From positions 1-20,210 of the IMG/VR virus record IMGVR_UViG_3300025759_000928: a stretch of 20,210 nucleotides of DNA; one strand, given 5' to 3'. This document shows, in pieces, positions 1 through 8,036 of this stretch. The notes beneath the pieces were generated by a model. It worked only from the letters and a program-made list of their open reading frames with translations, made no database searches and was not told the origin of the DNA. Position 1 is the first letter of the stretch; every line of letters starts with the position of its first letter. The position numbers were made by a program, and so were the translations under genes. This DNA comes from a virus.

Positions 1-586
1 CTTCTACCTCAGCAGCTTCCTCTTCCATTTCTTTTTTCTCAAAAGAAGCGATAATACCCTCTTCTTCAATTTTAAGAATCATGTCCTCAGCCATTTCGTA
101 CTCTCCTACAGGTAAAGGAATACGCTCGTCCTCATTAACGATAAATACAGGCTGTCCAGCTTCGAATGCTTCAGCTTCTAAAGCTGCTTGTCCGTCCGCT
201 GTTAAAATTTGCTCTAGCTTTACTTCTACGGCTTTTAAACCTATCTTACGAAGTAGCTCGTTTACTTGTTCTTTCATTTCTATTTTATTTAACTTATTAA
301 TTGCCCATTCAATACCCGAAGTTCCTCCCCAAGCGTCCCACATTAAACCACCGCAGCCCTCGCTATAAGGTACGTCTTTATGCTGCTGGTGTCTTTTGAA
401 GCTTGCCATACGAGCGATAGTATCTCTACTTATCGGCTCTCTGTTTGCTAGTTGGTTAGCTCTCGCCTTTCCTGTAGCTTCTCCGCAAGTACCCCAGCCA
501 TGTTTCTCTACCCATTCAAGCGCTCTCTTTGCGTTGTTAGTTGCGCTCTGAGGATAGTCTGTGTAACTCTCTAAAAGAACTTTCAT
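1..586 (-). CDS. Scaffold-like head protein, C-terminus cut by window edge
   Basis: Open from the ATG at 584-586 to the window edge with no stop, giving 195 residues of a longer protein. Residues 1 to about 105 form a Trp/Gly-rich domain (pieces such as WVEKHGWGTCGEATGKARAN and CGGLMWDAWGG). I recognise this domain from head-morphogenesis proteins of Bacteroidota phages, often next to or fused with prohead proteases. After KLNKIEMKEQ comes a segment (FEAGQPVFIVNEDERIPLPV and following) ending in a run of Glu and Lys. In related phages this short beta repeat followed by an acidic tail is typical of the scaffolding or protease-fusion region just before the major capsid gene. It lies downstream of the XkdF-like protease, which fits a procapsid role. 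The scaffold function is inferred from neighbours and family memory; no catalytic motif is visible. The start is preceded by the leader motif AAACGTATTTAATA seen before other genes here. Confidence 0.6.
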   Translation of the reverse strand, partial: MKVLLESYTDYPQSATNNAKRALEWVEKHGWGTCGEATGKARANQLANREPISRDTIARMASFKRHQQHKDVPYSEGCGGLMWDAWGGTSGIEWAINKLNKIEMKEQVNELLRKIGLKAVEVKLEQILTADGQAALEAEAFEAGQPVFIVNEDERIPLPVGEYEMAEDMILKIEEEGIIASFEKKEMEEEAAEVE

Positions 587-621
587 TATTAAATACGTTT
601 TATTTTCTGTTTGTTATAAAT

Positions 622-810
622 TTAACTAGAAACGCGGGTAATAGTTCGCGTTGTGTCCTCGTTTACAACGGTTGAATTATTAGTGTTTACAGTGCTTCCT
701 ATTCCTTGCGCTCCTATGCTTCCGTCGCAGCATTTACGACTATAAGTTTTGCCGTCTTTACACAGGCAACCTCTACGCCCTCCTCTCGGGCTTGTTCTAC
801 TCGGTGTCAT
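622..810 (-). CDS. Small Cys-rich conserved phage protein
   Basis: A 62-residue protein with a basic, Arg/Gly-rich N-terminus and a compact cysteine motif: C15 and C17 (GCLC), then C27 and C28 (KCC) followed by DGSIGAQGIG. Four closely spaced cysteines could bind a metal ion or form disulfides. I recognise the pattern RGCLC...KCC.G...AQGIG as recurring in small head-region genes of Bacteroidota phages, but I know of no established function. Its start overlaps the stop of the upstream 209-residue virion gene by 4 bases (ATGA), so the two are probably translationally coupled. The last 20 or so residues are Thr/Ser/Asn-rich and look unstructured. A gap of 35 bases separates it from the scaffold-like gene. 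It may be a minor capsid or head-completion component; that is a guess from position only. Confidence 0.7.
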   Translation of the reverse strand: MTPSRTSPRGGRRGCLCKDGKTYSRKCCDGSIGAQGIGSTVNTNNSTVVNEDTTRTITRVSS

Positions 811-1436
811 ATATGTACTTGTGTTCGTTGAATAAAATAAATTACGTCGTATATCTCCCCGTTATCACTAGGCAGCATCTTAACGCTTAAGCCGTTTGTT
901 ACTACGTCTGAATCTGAGTAATATTGAAACTGCTTCGTGTAGGTATGCTCTACGTCATTACCTTTAGGGAAAACTATAATATCTCTTACCCTTTCGTAAG
1001 GCGTGCCGTTTCCACCTTGTAAGTAAATATCGATATAGCCGTTAGCGTTGCTTATCTTAGCCTTAAATGCTATAGTAATTATATATACGTCGTTCTCGTT
1101 TTCGGCAAATAGCTTACTTCCATTATAATAAGCCGTAGAACTGTTTATGTAGGTGTTTAATACAGTGCCAGCGTTGTTAGGTACAGTAAACTCCGTAGCA
1201 GTTGTAAACGCATAAGATGAAGCACTTGTGTATTGTGTGTCGTCGTACCTTGCCCAGCCTAAACCTAAGCCCGAACTTTGAGCTGGGTATACTTTAACCA
1301 TCTCATCATTAAAACCCATGTAAAGCGCCTCGTTAGTAACTAGCATTGCACCCTGTTCTACGTTCACGCTGTTAACTTGCTCTAGGTCGCTTTCCTGTAC
1401 GTGTACTCTAAAAGAAGTGTTTTTAGTTGTCGCCAT
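807..1436 (-). CDS. Predicted virion structural protein, beta-rich
   Basis: A 209-residue protein of unrecognised family. The N-terminal third (MATTKNTSFRVHVQESDLEQ, then a stretch on a value shown or set at each position, GAMLVTNEALYMGF) resembles short collar-like or fibre-attachment segments in phage structural proteins. The remainder is rich in Tyr, Ser, Thr and Asn with alternating hydrophobic residues and looks like a beta sandwich. No signal peptide, membrane segment or catalytic motif is visible. It overlaps the upstream protease gene by 14 bases and the downstream Cys-rich gene by 4, so it belongs to the head cluster. A head fibre or decoration protein is a reasonable inference, and a receptor-binding or carbohydrate-binding jelly roll is an alternative. 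Function is unproven. Confidence 0.65.
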   Translation of the reverse strand: MATTKNTSFRVHVQESDLEQVNSVNVEQGAMLVTNEALYMGFNDEMVKVYPAQSSGLGLGWARYDDTQYTSASSYAFTTATEFTVPNNAGTVLNTYINSSTAYYNGSKLFAENENDVYIITIAFKAKISNANGYIDIYLQGGNGTPYERVRDIIVFPKGNDVEHTYTKQFQYYSDSDVVTNGLSVKMLPSDNGEIYDVIYFIQRTQVHI

Positions 1437-2001
1437 TTACTAAAGCTTTTAGTTCCTCGATTATCTCGTTTTCGCTGCTCATCTCTAAAGCTTCTAAGCC
1501 TTGGTAAATACCCTCAATAGAAAACCCTTTATAGTCGCCCGCTTTTATTTTCTCCCATTCGTTGTCGTTATATACTTTCATAGTAATAGCCCAACTTCCT
1601 ACAGGTGCTTTAAGGTTGTATAACGCTGTTTTATCCTTGTCTGTGTCCTCAACTAGCCAACTTTCAATAACACTCACCCCAGTAACTGGTCGCTCGTGTT
1701 CAGAAGTCACGTTATTAAGGTTCAACTTTTTCATAAATAGCTCCGCAGTTTTGTAGATAGTCTCTTTTGAGAAGTAAATGTTAAACTCCTTTTCTTTAAT
1801 CTTACGATAAATGCGCTTTTCAGGTACTAAAGCAAGCCCTGTTACTATACGCTTTTCGTCGTCTACTACTTTTAACTCCATCTTATAACCCGACAAGGCT
1901 ACAAAGTTTTCCTCGATAGCGGGGTTTTCTACTAACGAAACGGCAAATACTCCGTCCTCGTTTTCGTCCTTAATGAATAATTCTACTTCTTGTAATTCCA
2001 T
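1423..2001 (-). CDS. XkdF-like prohead serine protease (S78_2-type)
   Basis: A 192-residue protein predicted to cleave scaffold and capsid precursors during procapsid maturation. It has the layout of XkdF-like proteases: an N-terminal strand region with VSLVENPAI (residues 21-29), a mid region with H102 in SEHERPVTGV, then SWAITMKV and KAGDYKGFSIEG, in which S161 is the expected nucleophile. His and Ser spacing and the surrounding words match what I know of this family; I assign the third catalytic residue less surely. Usual family members are about this size or carry a C-terminal scaffold fusion; here the scaffold-like part appears to be a separate gene about 840 bases downstream. It follows the tape measure gene by 13 bases, whereas in most siphophages a portal gene precedes the protease. 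The leader contains TTTAAACGTAAATAAG before the ATG. Confidence 0.82.
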   Translation of the reverse strand: MELQEVELFIKDENEDGVFAVSLVENPAIEENFVALSGYKMELKVVDDEKRIVTGLALVPEKRIYRKIKEKEFNIYFSKETIYKTAELFMKKLNLNNVTSEHERPVTGVSVIESWLVEDTDKDKTALYNLKAPVGSWAITMKVYNDNEWEKIKAGDYKGFSIEGIYQGLEALEMSSENEIIEELKALVNGDN

Positions 2002-2014
2002 AACTTATTTACGT

Positions 2015-3892
2015 TTAAAGTGTACTTTGTTGTATTTTGTTTCTTTCGAGCGACTGAGCCGAGGTAACATCACCAGCTACTACATACGCCTGTAAAGGTT
2101 GCTGCCCTAGTGTCTGCGCTAGTTGGTTAGTGCCTGTGTTACCCACTACGTTAAAAGTCGCGGGGTTAGATAGTTCTGCGGGCGGGTTAGAAGCTCCAGC
2201 ACCTCCACCAGCACCGCCTGAGCCACCGCCTTGATATTGTTGTCTAGCAATAGTCGCCACGTTAGCAAGTCCAGCAGCAACAGCAGCAGCAGCAGCAATA
2301 AAAGGAGCAGCGGGGTTAGCAATACCTAACGGACTAGCAGCAGTCGAAGCAAAAGCAGCCGTAGCACCTTTATAAGTGTCTATAGTTGCTTGTGCTATAC
2401 TAATAGCCTTGCTTATGTTAAAAGCTCTTCTTTGCTGTTCCTCGTTTTCACCAGCGAACGCATTTACTAGGCTTCCTATTCCTTGCAAAGTTGCACCCGC
2501 TAATTCTAGCTTCGCGTTTTGTAACTCTCTTTCTCTTTGTAGTTCTGCTTCGGCTAGTTCTTTCTTTTTGTTATCGGCTTCTATTGCAGCATCTACTTTA
2601 GCTTCTTCGGCTGCTAGTTCAGCATCTAAGCTCGCTTGTATCTCTGCATCTACAGTAGATAGTCTTTCTAAGTGCTGAGCTTGAAATTCTTTCTCTAACT
2701 CCTCCTGTTGCTTTAATCTTTCCTCAAGGTCTTTTAAAAAATTATCGGCATCTCTGCGAAGTCTAGCCTCTTCCTCCATTTCGGCTATTATACGTGCTTT
2801 TCGTTTTTCAAAAGCTTCCTTTCTTATTTTCTCCTTTTCCTCCTCCGCTTCTCTCGTAGTTCTTACATCGTCTAACTTAATTTGCTCTAATAAAGTTTTA
2901 GACTCCTTTTGAGCAGCTAGCATAGCTTCATTGACCTTGTCAATTTTAGCATTAATGTCGTCAGCTTGCTCCTGTGTTAATTCTCCGCTTTGGTATAATA
3001 AGTCATACATAGCACCAAGCGCATCACCCTGTTTCTTTAGTTGTACCTGTAATTCATTGTTTGACTTTATACGCTCCATTCTATTTTTACGAACAGCCTT
3101 AAAAATATCCTCCTCAGCGTCTCCGCGAGCTTTCATCATTTCAACCTCAAACTTACGAAGCCCCTCTATCTCGTCGCGCTCTTTAGAAATAGCCTCAATA
3201 CGCTTTCCTTGTTGTTCTATGAACTCCTCGGTACGTCTTAGATTTTCTTGGTGTAAAGTTTCCGCTGCATCGTCTGTAATACCTAGCCAATTAGTAATAG
3301 CTTCAAAATTAGAAATTAAAGCAGCTATACCCGCTATAAGAGCAGTTATAGCAGTAATTATTAAGCCTATCGGGTTAGCTTTCATGGCTACGTTAAGCAC
3401 CTTTTGAGCTACAGCACTAGAACGGATAGCAACTCCTAACGCTTTAAAACTTGCTACGCTTTCTCTAATACCTTGAAAACCTTGAGCAATAGCCGAAGCA
3501 CTTTGAACGCGAAGTAAAGCCTCCTCTACCTTTTCACTCTCTACGCCCATAGCACCCATAGCACCAGCGCCAAGTTCAAAAGCAGAAGTAATACCTCCTA
3601 AAGCACCGCCTAAGTTTTGCGCTAAAGTTTGGCTCATACCGTCGACTACCATATCAGTGTCAACGATTACCTTTTTCATTTTTCCGACCTCGGCTGTAAG
3701 GTCTTTAAATTCCTGAGTTCCTTGCTCTCCAGCAATAGCCATTTCGTAGAGTCTATCCTCTAGCTCTCCTATACGACCCGACAAAGGCTGTATCTCTCCG
3801 TATACATCCTCGAAGCTGCCACCTAATTCATCTAGTGACTTGGTAGCCTGTTTAGCATCTACCTTTATTTCTATTGTTTTCTCTATTGCCAT
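2015..3892 (-). CDS. Tail tape measure protein
   Basis: A 625-residue protein with the hallmarks of a tape measure, which sets tail length and fills the tail tube until DNA ejection. The N-terminal 170 residues are helical and Ala/Gly-rich (for example NLGGALGGITSAFELGAGAM). A strongly hydrophobic segment spans about residues 174-195 (PIGLIITAITALIAGIAAL). A long, highly charged coiled coil runs from about 210 to 470 (many Glu/Lys/Arg/Gln). An Ala-rich second hydrophobic region follows (around AAAAAVAAGLANVATIA), then a Gly-rich linker (GGGSGGAGGGAGA) and a polar tail. It is short for a tape measure, which suggests a fairly short siphovirus tail. Its start overlaps the 47-residue gene at 3883-4026 by 10 bases. 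GC-rich AGC repeats near 2268-2300 merely encode the Ala run. Confidence 0.88.
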   Translation of the reverse strand: MAIEKTIEIKVDAKQATKSLDELGGSFEDVYGEIQPLSGRIGELEDRLYEMAIAGEQGTQEFKDLTAEVGKMKKVIVDTDMVVDGMSQTLAQNLGGALGGITSAFELGAGAMGAMGVESEKVEEALLRVQSASAIAQGFQGIRESVASFKALGVAIRSSAVAQKVLNVAMKANPIGLIITAITALIAGIAALISNFEAITNWLGITDDAAETLHQENLRRTEEFIEQQGKRIEAISKERDEIEGLRKFEVEMMKARGDAEEDIFKAVRKNRMERIKSNNELQVQLKKQGDALGAMYDLLYQSGELTQEQADDINAKIDKVNEAMLAAQKESKTLLEQIKLDDVRTTREAEEEKEKIRKEAFEKRKARIIAEMEEEARLRRDADNFLKDLEERLKQQEELEKEFQAQHLERLSTVDAEIQASLDAELAAEEAKVDAAIEADNKKKELAEAELQRERELQNAKLELAGATLQGIGSLVNAFAGENEEQQRRAFNISKAISIAQATIDTYKGATAAFASTAASPLGIANPAAPFIAAAAAVAAGLANVATIARQQYQGGGSGGAGGGAGASNPPAELSNPATFNVVGNTGTNQLAQTLGQQPLQAYVVAGDVTSAQSLERNKIQQSTL

Positions 3893-4026
3893 GCTTTACG
3901 TCTTTTCTCTTGTTTCATTTTGCCCTTAATAGTAGTCTCGAGCTTGTACTTTCCTTTAGCTATGTCCACGTTTTCACTAACCGCGTGCCAGTCGCTCATC
4001 TTTAACAATTCTAGTATATGCTTCAT
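3883..4026 (-). CDS. Small basic protein between baseplate and tape measure genes
   Basis: A 47-residue reading frame starting MKHILELLKMSDWHAVSENV and ending KQEKRRKAWQ before a TAG. Its ATG overlaps the stop of the 801-residue tail gene in an ATGA junction, and its last 10 bases overlap the tape measure start. The only in-frame ATG upstream of the tape measure and the two coupled junctions argue that it is translated; without it this would be the only sizeable gap in the tail operon. The protein is amphipathic and ends in a Lys/Arg-rich helix. I do not recognise a named family with certainty. Small proteins at this position often help fold or load the tape measure, but that role is only inferred here. 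Confidence 0.7.
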   Translation of the reverse strand: MKHILELLKMSDWHAVSENVDIAKGKYKLETTIKGKMKQEKRRKAWQ

Positions 4027-6428
4027 TGCTGTAATTTGTCTAAGTTCTCTTGTAATAAATACCCAAAGTCTTCAGTTAATATAAACCCTACGCTTGAGCC
4101 TTGAGTAATTACATAAGGTTCGCTTTTGTATAGGTTTCCGTCACCGTCGTAAAATTCTACATCGTAATAAGCAGACCTCGTGTTACCTGTTGCGTTCGCT
4201 GCTACGTCAAATTCTACATTCACTTCGCCCGACTGCTTAACAAGCGTTATAGGTGTCGTAGTTATCCAAGGGTAAGGCGTTGCGGGTACGATAGTCCAAT
4301 AACCGCCCTTACTAGGTTTAATAGGCTTAATAGGTAGAACTAAGTCGCCACCGTCTACAGGTAAAGGAGGAGCTGGAGGTGGTACAGTCCTTGGCTGTGT
4401 CACTATGTCAGTAATTAACTCAAGCGTTACTTTTCCAGTAGTTAGCTGCGACTTCATTAAGTTAATTCTGTACTTTTTATCACGTATTATTAGCGCATCG
4501 TTTAACTGAATAGAATTAAGTAACCTTAAAGGTAGATTTGTTTCCACCGTTACAACCCTTGCTTTATTGCTAAACAAGTTTTGTAAATACGCTCTATAAT
4601 ATATGTTATAAAGTGAATTGCTAACAGGCTCTAAACTCAGCGAGCTAATCTCTTCGTTAAAGTTAATAGAGTAGTCGGCAGCGTTATAAAATATCTCCTG
4701 TCCGAAAGGCATATAGCTTGTAATCTCCTCAGGCGTTACTCCATTAGTCAAGTAAAAAGATACCGTCTTACTATCGTATAAATATAACATTACGGGAGCT
4801 GGTATGTAAGGCGTATAGCTAGGTGCCTCTTCTAGTGAATAGCTTACTTGTAAATCTGTATCTGTAAATTTATTAAATAGTAAAGTTTCAAAGGGTAGCT
4901 CTATTTTAAAGTCTCCTCCGTCGTAGCCAAAGTAATTACGTAGCGTTCCGTATTGTAAGTTGTTTATGTCCTTGTACGCCTCGTTTAAAAAAGCCTTGCT
5001 CTCTTTCCAATTAAACTCTATATTGTTATATAACTTAGGTCTGTCAATCTTTATTTTACTAACGTCCGTATACTCGGTTATATCTATCTCTTCGCCTAGG
5101 CTGTACCAAAACTCTAAGGGCTCAACTTGAAAGGTGTTTTCATCTGTAGGATAGCAAGTCAAGTTAAACATTCTAAGCACTCCCGAAAAGTAATCGCTTA
5201 CTAACATATCAGGAGCAGACAAAGATATATTTAAGTCGCTGCTCATTGTGTTGCCTAAAGTCTCAAATTGACAAGCATACTCAGCTACTTCGGGTACGCT
5301 TACCCCTCCATCGTCAAATAGATAGCCCGCTACAAACTTATAAGCTATACTAAAATTAAAGTTTACAGGTGTGTTTTCCGCTCTTACCTCAAAAGTGTAT
5401 GTATCGTTTAAGCCTTGCACGTTGTTAACAGAAGTAACAGGGTTAAATAAAGTATCTCCTGAGGCTGCTATACTGTTTACTATTACGCCATTTCTGAACA
5501 CATCTAAATAATACGTATTCGAGCTACTCGTGTTGCCTACATAAATAGTTATGCTATGCGCTGCATCTCCAAACCAGTTTATGAAGTTAGGAGGGTTAGG
5601 AGTAATAAGGTTTAAGTTTACATAGTTCACTCTTACCTCGTTTGTAAAAATACCCGCGTTCTGTCCGTTAAACTCAGTTATGCACGTAGTGTTACTAGGG
5701 TTAAAAGCTAAAGGTAAAGCCGTAACATTAAAAGTAGGAGCGTCCGCGTTTTTCCACCATGTATAAAGCTTCTTAAATCTGTTATTCGTTAGAAAGTTTC
5801 CCGTAAATGTAACCCCGTAGGTGTCCTCTATTGCTTCTATAATTTTAGGCACTCTAACCGCTGGCTGTAGCTCGGTATAATTGATAGCCCCCGCACTTGT
5901 TTCTATATCGTTACTCGAAAGGTCGCCGTACTCCCAAACTCGCTCGCTAGAAATAAGCGGAAAACGTATATCCTCCTCAGCAGTCGAAGTAATACTATTC
6001 TTTACATTTGCATAGGTGTACTCAAAACTTAAACTGCTATAGTCTAAGTCTCTTAGCTTATCATCTCCGAAAAGGTCTTTAAGCGTAACAACATCACCAT
6101 AGAAAGTAATACTGTAGTGTTGTGCTTCTCCCTCTACTAACTCAGCACCCTCGAGCTGTATCTTACCTCTTCTAAAAGGCGTGTAGTTTATTTCTATTCT
6201 CGCTGGTTGTCTTTCCTTGGCTATAAAGCCGTCTTCTACATCGTTCTGATAGTAGTGTTTAAATATCTCATTGTTTCGAGGTGAAGCGGGTACAGTAAAC
6301 TGCTGCGAAAAGTCAGTGAATACTTTCGCAATGTCGTTAATGTTTTGAATACTTGAGCTTACCTCTATATTCTCATCGTCGAATAAGTCTAATATCTCAT
6401 CGTTTATGTATATCTGTACCGTCCGCAT
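4023..6428 (-). CDS. Large tail/baseplate protein with C-terminal BACON-like domain
   Basis: An 801-residue tail protein. The first 130 residues (KVFTDFSQQFTVPASPRNNE, then a region with FRRGKIQLEGAELVEGEAQ) match a conserved N-terminal region of large tail genes in Bacteroidota siphophages, likely a baseplate or tail-hub component. The middle, about 150-670, is mostly beta with many Asn, Tyr and Thr. A Pro-rich linker (about 677-707, PPPAPPLP) leads to a separate domain at about 708-779. That domain has the features of BACON folds: a Trp-containing first strand (PWITTTP), N.TG..R (NATGNTRSAYYDV) and a closing VITQG strand. The last residues end in LLQENLDKLQQ, a tail common in these phages. 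It overlaps the 344-residue gene by one base (TAATG) and the next small gene by 4. The BACON assignment is a pattern match by eye. Confidence 0.75.
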   Translation of the reverse strand: MRTVQIYINDEILDLFDDENIEVSSSIQNINDIAKVFTDFSQQFTVPASPRNNEIFKHYYQNDVEDGFIAKERQPARIEINYTPFRRGKIQLEGAELVEGEAQHYSITFYGDVVTLKDLFGDDKLRDLDYSSLSFEYTYANVKNSITSTAEEDIRFPLISSERVWEYGDLSSNDIETSAGAINYTELQPAVRVPKIIEAIEDTYGVTFTGNFLTNNRFKKLYTWWKNADAPTFNVTALPLAFNPSNTTCITEFNGQNAGIFTNEVRVNYVNLNLITPNPPNFINWFGDAAHSITIYVGNTSSSNTYYLDVFRNGVIVNSIAASGDTLFNPVTSVNNVQGLNDTYTFEVRAENTPVNFNFSIAYKFVAGYLFDDGGVSVPEVAEYACQFETLGNTMSSDLNISLSAPDMLVSDYFSGVLRMFNLTCYPTDENTFQVEPLEFWYSLGEEIDITEYTDVSKIKIDRPKLYNNIEFNWKESKAFLNEAYKDINNLQYGTLRNYFGYDGGDFKIELPFETLLFNKFTDTDLQVSYSLEEAPSYTPYIPAPVMLYLYDSKTVSFYLTNGVTPEEITSYMPFGQEIFYNAADYSINFNEEISSLSLEPVSNSLYNIYYRAYLQNLFSNKARVVTVETNLPLRLLNSIQLNDALIIRDKKYRINLMKSQLTTGKVTLELITDIVTQPRTVPPPAPPLPVDGGDLVLPIKPIKPSKGGYWTIVPATPYPWITTTPITLVKQSGEVNVEFDVAANATGNTRSAYYDVEFYDGDGNLYKSEPYVITQGSSVGFILTEDFGYLLQENLDKLQQ

Positions 6429-7462
6429 TATATAACGTAGTTTAGTTGGTTATGGCTGTACTCAAACTCTACCCTGTAATTAATTAGTTTGTCGTTTATA
6501 TGCTCCTGTAGTTTTACGTTTTGAGTTCTTAGCTTTACAGGCTCGTTATCTAGCATTATCTTTTCACTTAATAACATTGCTTTCATTACGTTGCTGTAAG
6601 TCTCAGGTACGAAGCCAGTGTTGGCTGTTACGCTTTTTTTCGCGTTTCTGTTAAATACCTGTCTCCTGTTTTCGTAAATGTCGTAATTGATACTAGACGG
6701 CATTAAGTTGTATTCCGTTCCTGTTGCTTCGAAGTTACGCTCGCTTGCTTTAAAGAAAATAATCTGCTGCCATACGCCGTACTGGTTAATGAAGTCACAA
6801 ACTAAAGGCGTGTACTTAGGTTCGCATATCGGCTCAAAGGTGTAAGTACGTACAGGGAAGCCCGCTTCGTAAATCTCTACTACGTTAGTTACTCCTATAT
6901 GGCTGGGATGTACGTAAGGCACGAATTTAACTCCGTTGTTTAGGCTTATAGAATCTGTTGAATTGTAAACCGCTTGCGTTAAACTTCCTGAGACGTTATT
7001 AAAGTATATACCTCCTCCGTTGCCTGTCTCCTGTACATAATAAGTGCCTTCATCTAAAAATACTGCGCTGTCTGTTATTCCGCTTGTGTCTCCAAGACTA
7101 GGGTTATATCCTTGCTCGTAATATCCGAAGCCGTCAAAAGCTACATAGTCTGTTGTGGTGTCGAGTACCTCGTTTACGTAGACTTTTACGCGAATAAAAC
7201 AATACTCATTGTTACCCGCTGCTGTCTCTACAGATGCGCTTGTAAACTTCTGAAAAGATATGTACTCCCTACAGTAAGGGCTTATATCAAAGTGCGCTGT
7301 AGTTGCTACTGAGCTAGGTATAACTTTGCTTAGTGTGTAAGTAGGTGTACTAGGTACTCCTGAGGGTAGGTTAAAAATATATAGTTCCGCTTTTACGACG
7401 TTTCCCACTGAGCTAGTCTTACTAACTATGTAAGGGCTGCGTACAAATATGCTAGTTGCCAT
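6428..7462 (-). CDS. Conserved tail structural protein (distal tail or tube type)
   Basis: A 344-residue protein, mostly beta by composition, with no signal peptide or membrane segment. The last 120 residues hold the most recognisable part: CEPKYTPLVCDFINQYGVWQ, FFKASERNFEATGTEYNLM, and later FNRNAKKSVTANTGFVPETY. I know these words from an uncharacterised tail-gene family in Bacteroidota phages, in which the N-terminal half is also beta-rich. The gene sits directly before the 801-residue baseplate-like gene, sharing one base with it (TAATG), so the products probably form one complex. A distal tail protein or the tail tube protein is the likely role, and the sequence does not decide between them. 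Its start overlaps the upstream gene by 11 bases. No key residue appears to be missing. Confidence 0.65.
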   Translation of the reverse strand: MATSIFVRSPYIVSKTSSVGNVVKAELYIFNLPSGVPSTPTYTLSKVIPSSVATTAHFDISPYCREYISFQKFTSASVETAAGNNEYCFIRVKVYVNEVLDTTTDYVAFDGFGYYEQGYNPSLGDTSGITDSAVFLDEGTYYVQETGNGGGIYFNNVSGSLTQAVYNSTDSISLNNGVKFVPYVHPSHIGVTNVVEIYEAGFPVRTYTFEPICEPKYTPLVCDFINQYGVWQQIIFFKASERNFEATGTEYNLMPSSINYDIYENRRQVFNRNAKKSVTANTGFVPETYSNVMKAMLLSEKIMLDNEPVKLRTQNVKLQEHINDKLINYRVEFEYSHNQLNYVI

Positions 7463-8036
7463 CAGGTAAATTATTAGTTGTGAATGTTAAAAAGTCTTCT
7501 AAGTCTAAACCAAACTTCTCTATTAAGTCATCAGGTAATCGTTTAAACGCTGCTTCAAAAGGTTTAGTAAAGAACATAGATGGGGCTATACCTCTAAAAT
7601 AGATATTGCTTGCGATTATCTGAGCCATTGTTTTATATGTTCCCTCTTTGAATCGTCCTTTATCGTCGCGCAGTCTATAACCTCTTTTCTTTACCCATTT
7701 CTCTATGTTATTGACAAACTTACCCCACGTTCCTTTGTGCGAACCGCTACCGAATCTATAGCGACTATTTGGTGCTTGTTGCCCTCGCTTTGTTCTATCC
7801 CCTCCGCGTACTTTGCTAGGGTCTTTACCCCTTACCCCTTCGTCTTGAAACTTACCGTAAGCCTCCATAAGAAACGCTAAACTAAAAGAGTTCTTTGTTA
7901 CGTTTAAATCAAAATCTAACGACCTGTAAAGCTCCTTACTTGCGTTCTTTCCTTTTCGCGTTAAGTTGCTACGGCTTGACTTAATCACTGCCTTAGCGAA
8001 TTTACTAAGCTCTATTTTTACTTCGTCACTTAACAT
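7452..8036 (-). CDS. HK97 gp10-like tail completion or neck protein
   Basis: A 194-residue basic protein. Recognisable pieces are FQDEGVRGKDPSKVRGGDRT, a WVKKRGYRLRDDKGRFKEGT segment around residues 113-132, and IYFRGIAPSMFFTKPFEAAF followed by an acidic C-terminus (LDLEDFL). This resembles HK97 gp10-type minor tail or neck proteins as found in Bacteroidota phages, which join the head connector to the tail tube; the family call is from memory of these words. It overlaps the 150-residue gene upstream by 7 bases and the 344-residue gene downstream by 11, so it is part of one tightly packed tail operon. Next to a terminator-like gene the connector role is consistent, though not proven. Confidence 0.65.
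   Translation of the reverse strand: MLSDEVKIELSKFAKAVIKSSRSNLTRKGKNASKELYRSLDFDLNVTKNSFSLAFLMEAYGKFQDEGVRGKDPSKVRGGDRTKRGQQAPNSRYRFGSGSHKGTWGKFVNNIEKWVKKRGYRLRDDKGRFKEGTYKTMAQIIASNIYFRGIAPSMFFTKPFEAAFKRLPDDLIEKFGLDLEDFLTFTTNNLPDGN

Noticed and set aside
2268-2300. AGC trinucleotide run in the tape measure gene
   Set aside because: It is a coding repeat for an Ala-rich hydrophobic segment, usual in tape measures, without sign of a DNA-level role.
81-3407. Several open frames of 60-158 codons on the plus strand
   Set aside because: They lie opposite well supported minus-strand genes, have no leader features, and their products are low-complexity Ser/Leu-rich peptides, as expected from antisense reading of charged or Ala-rich genes.
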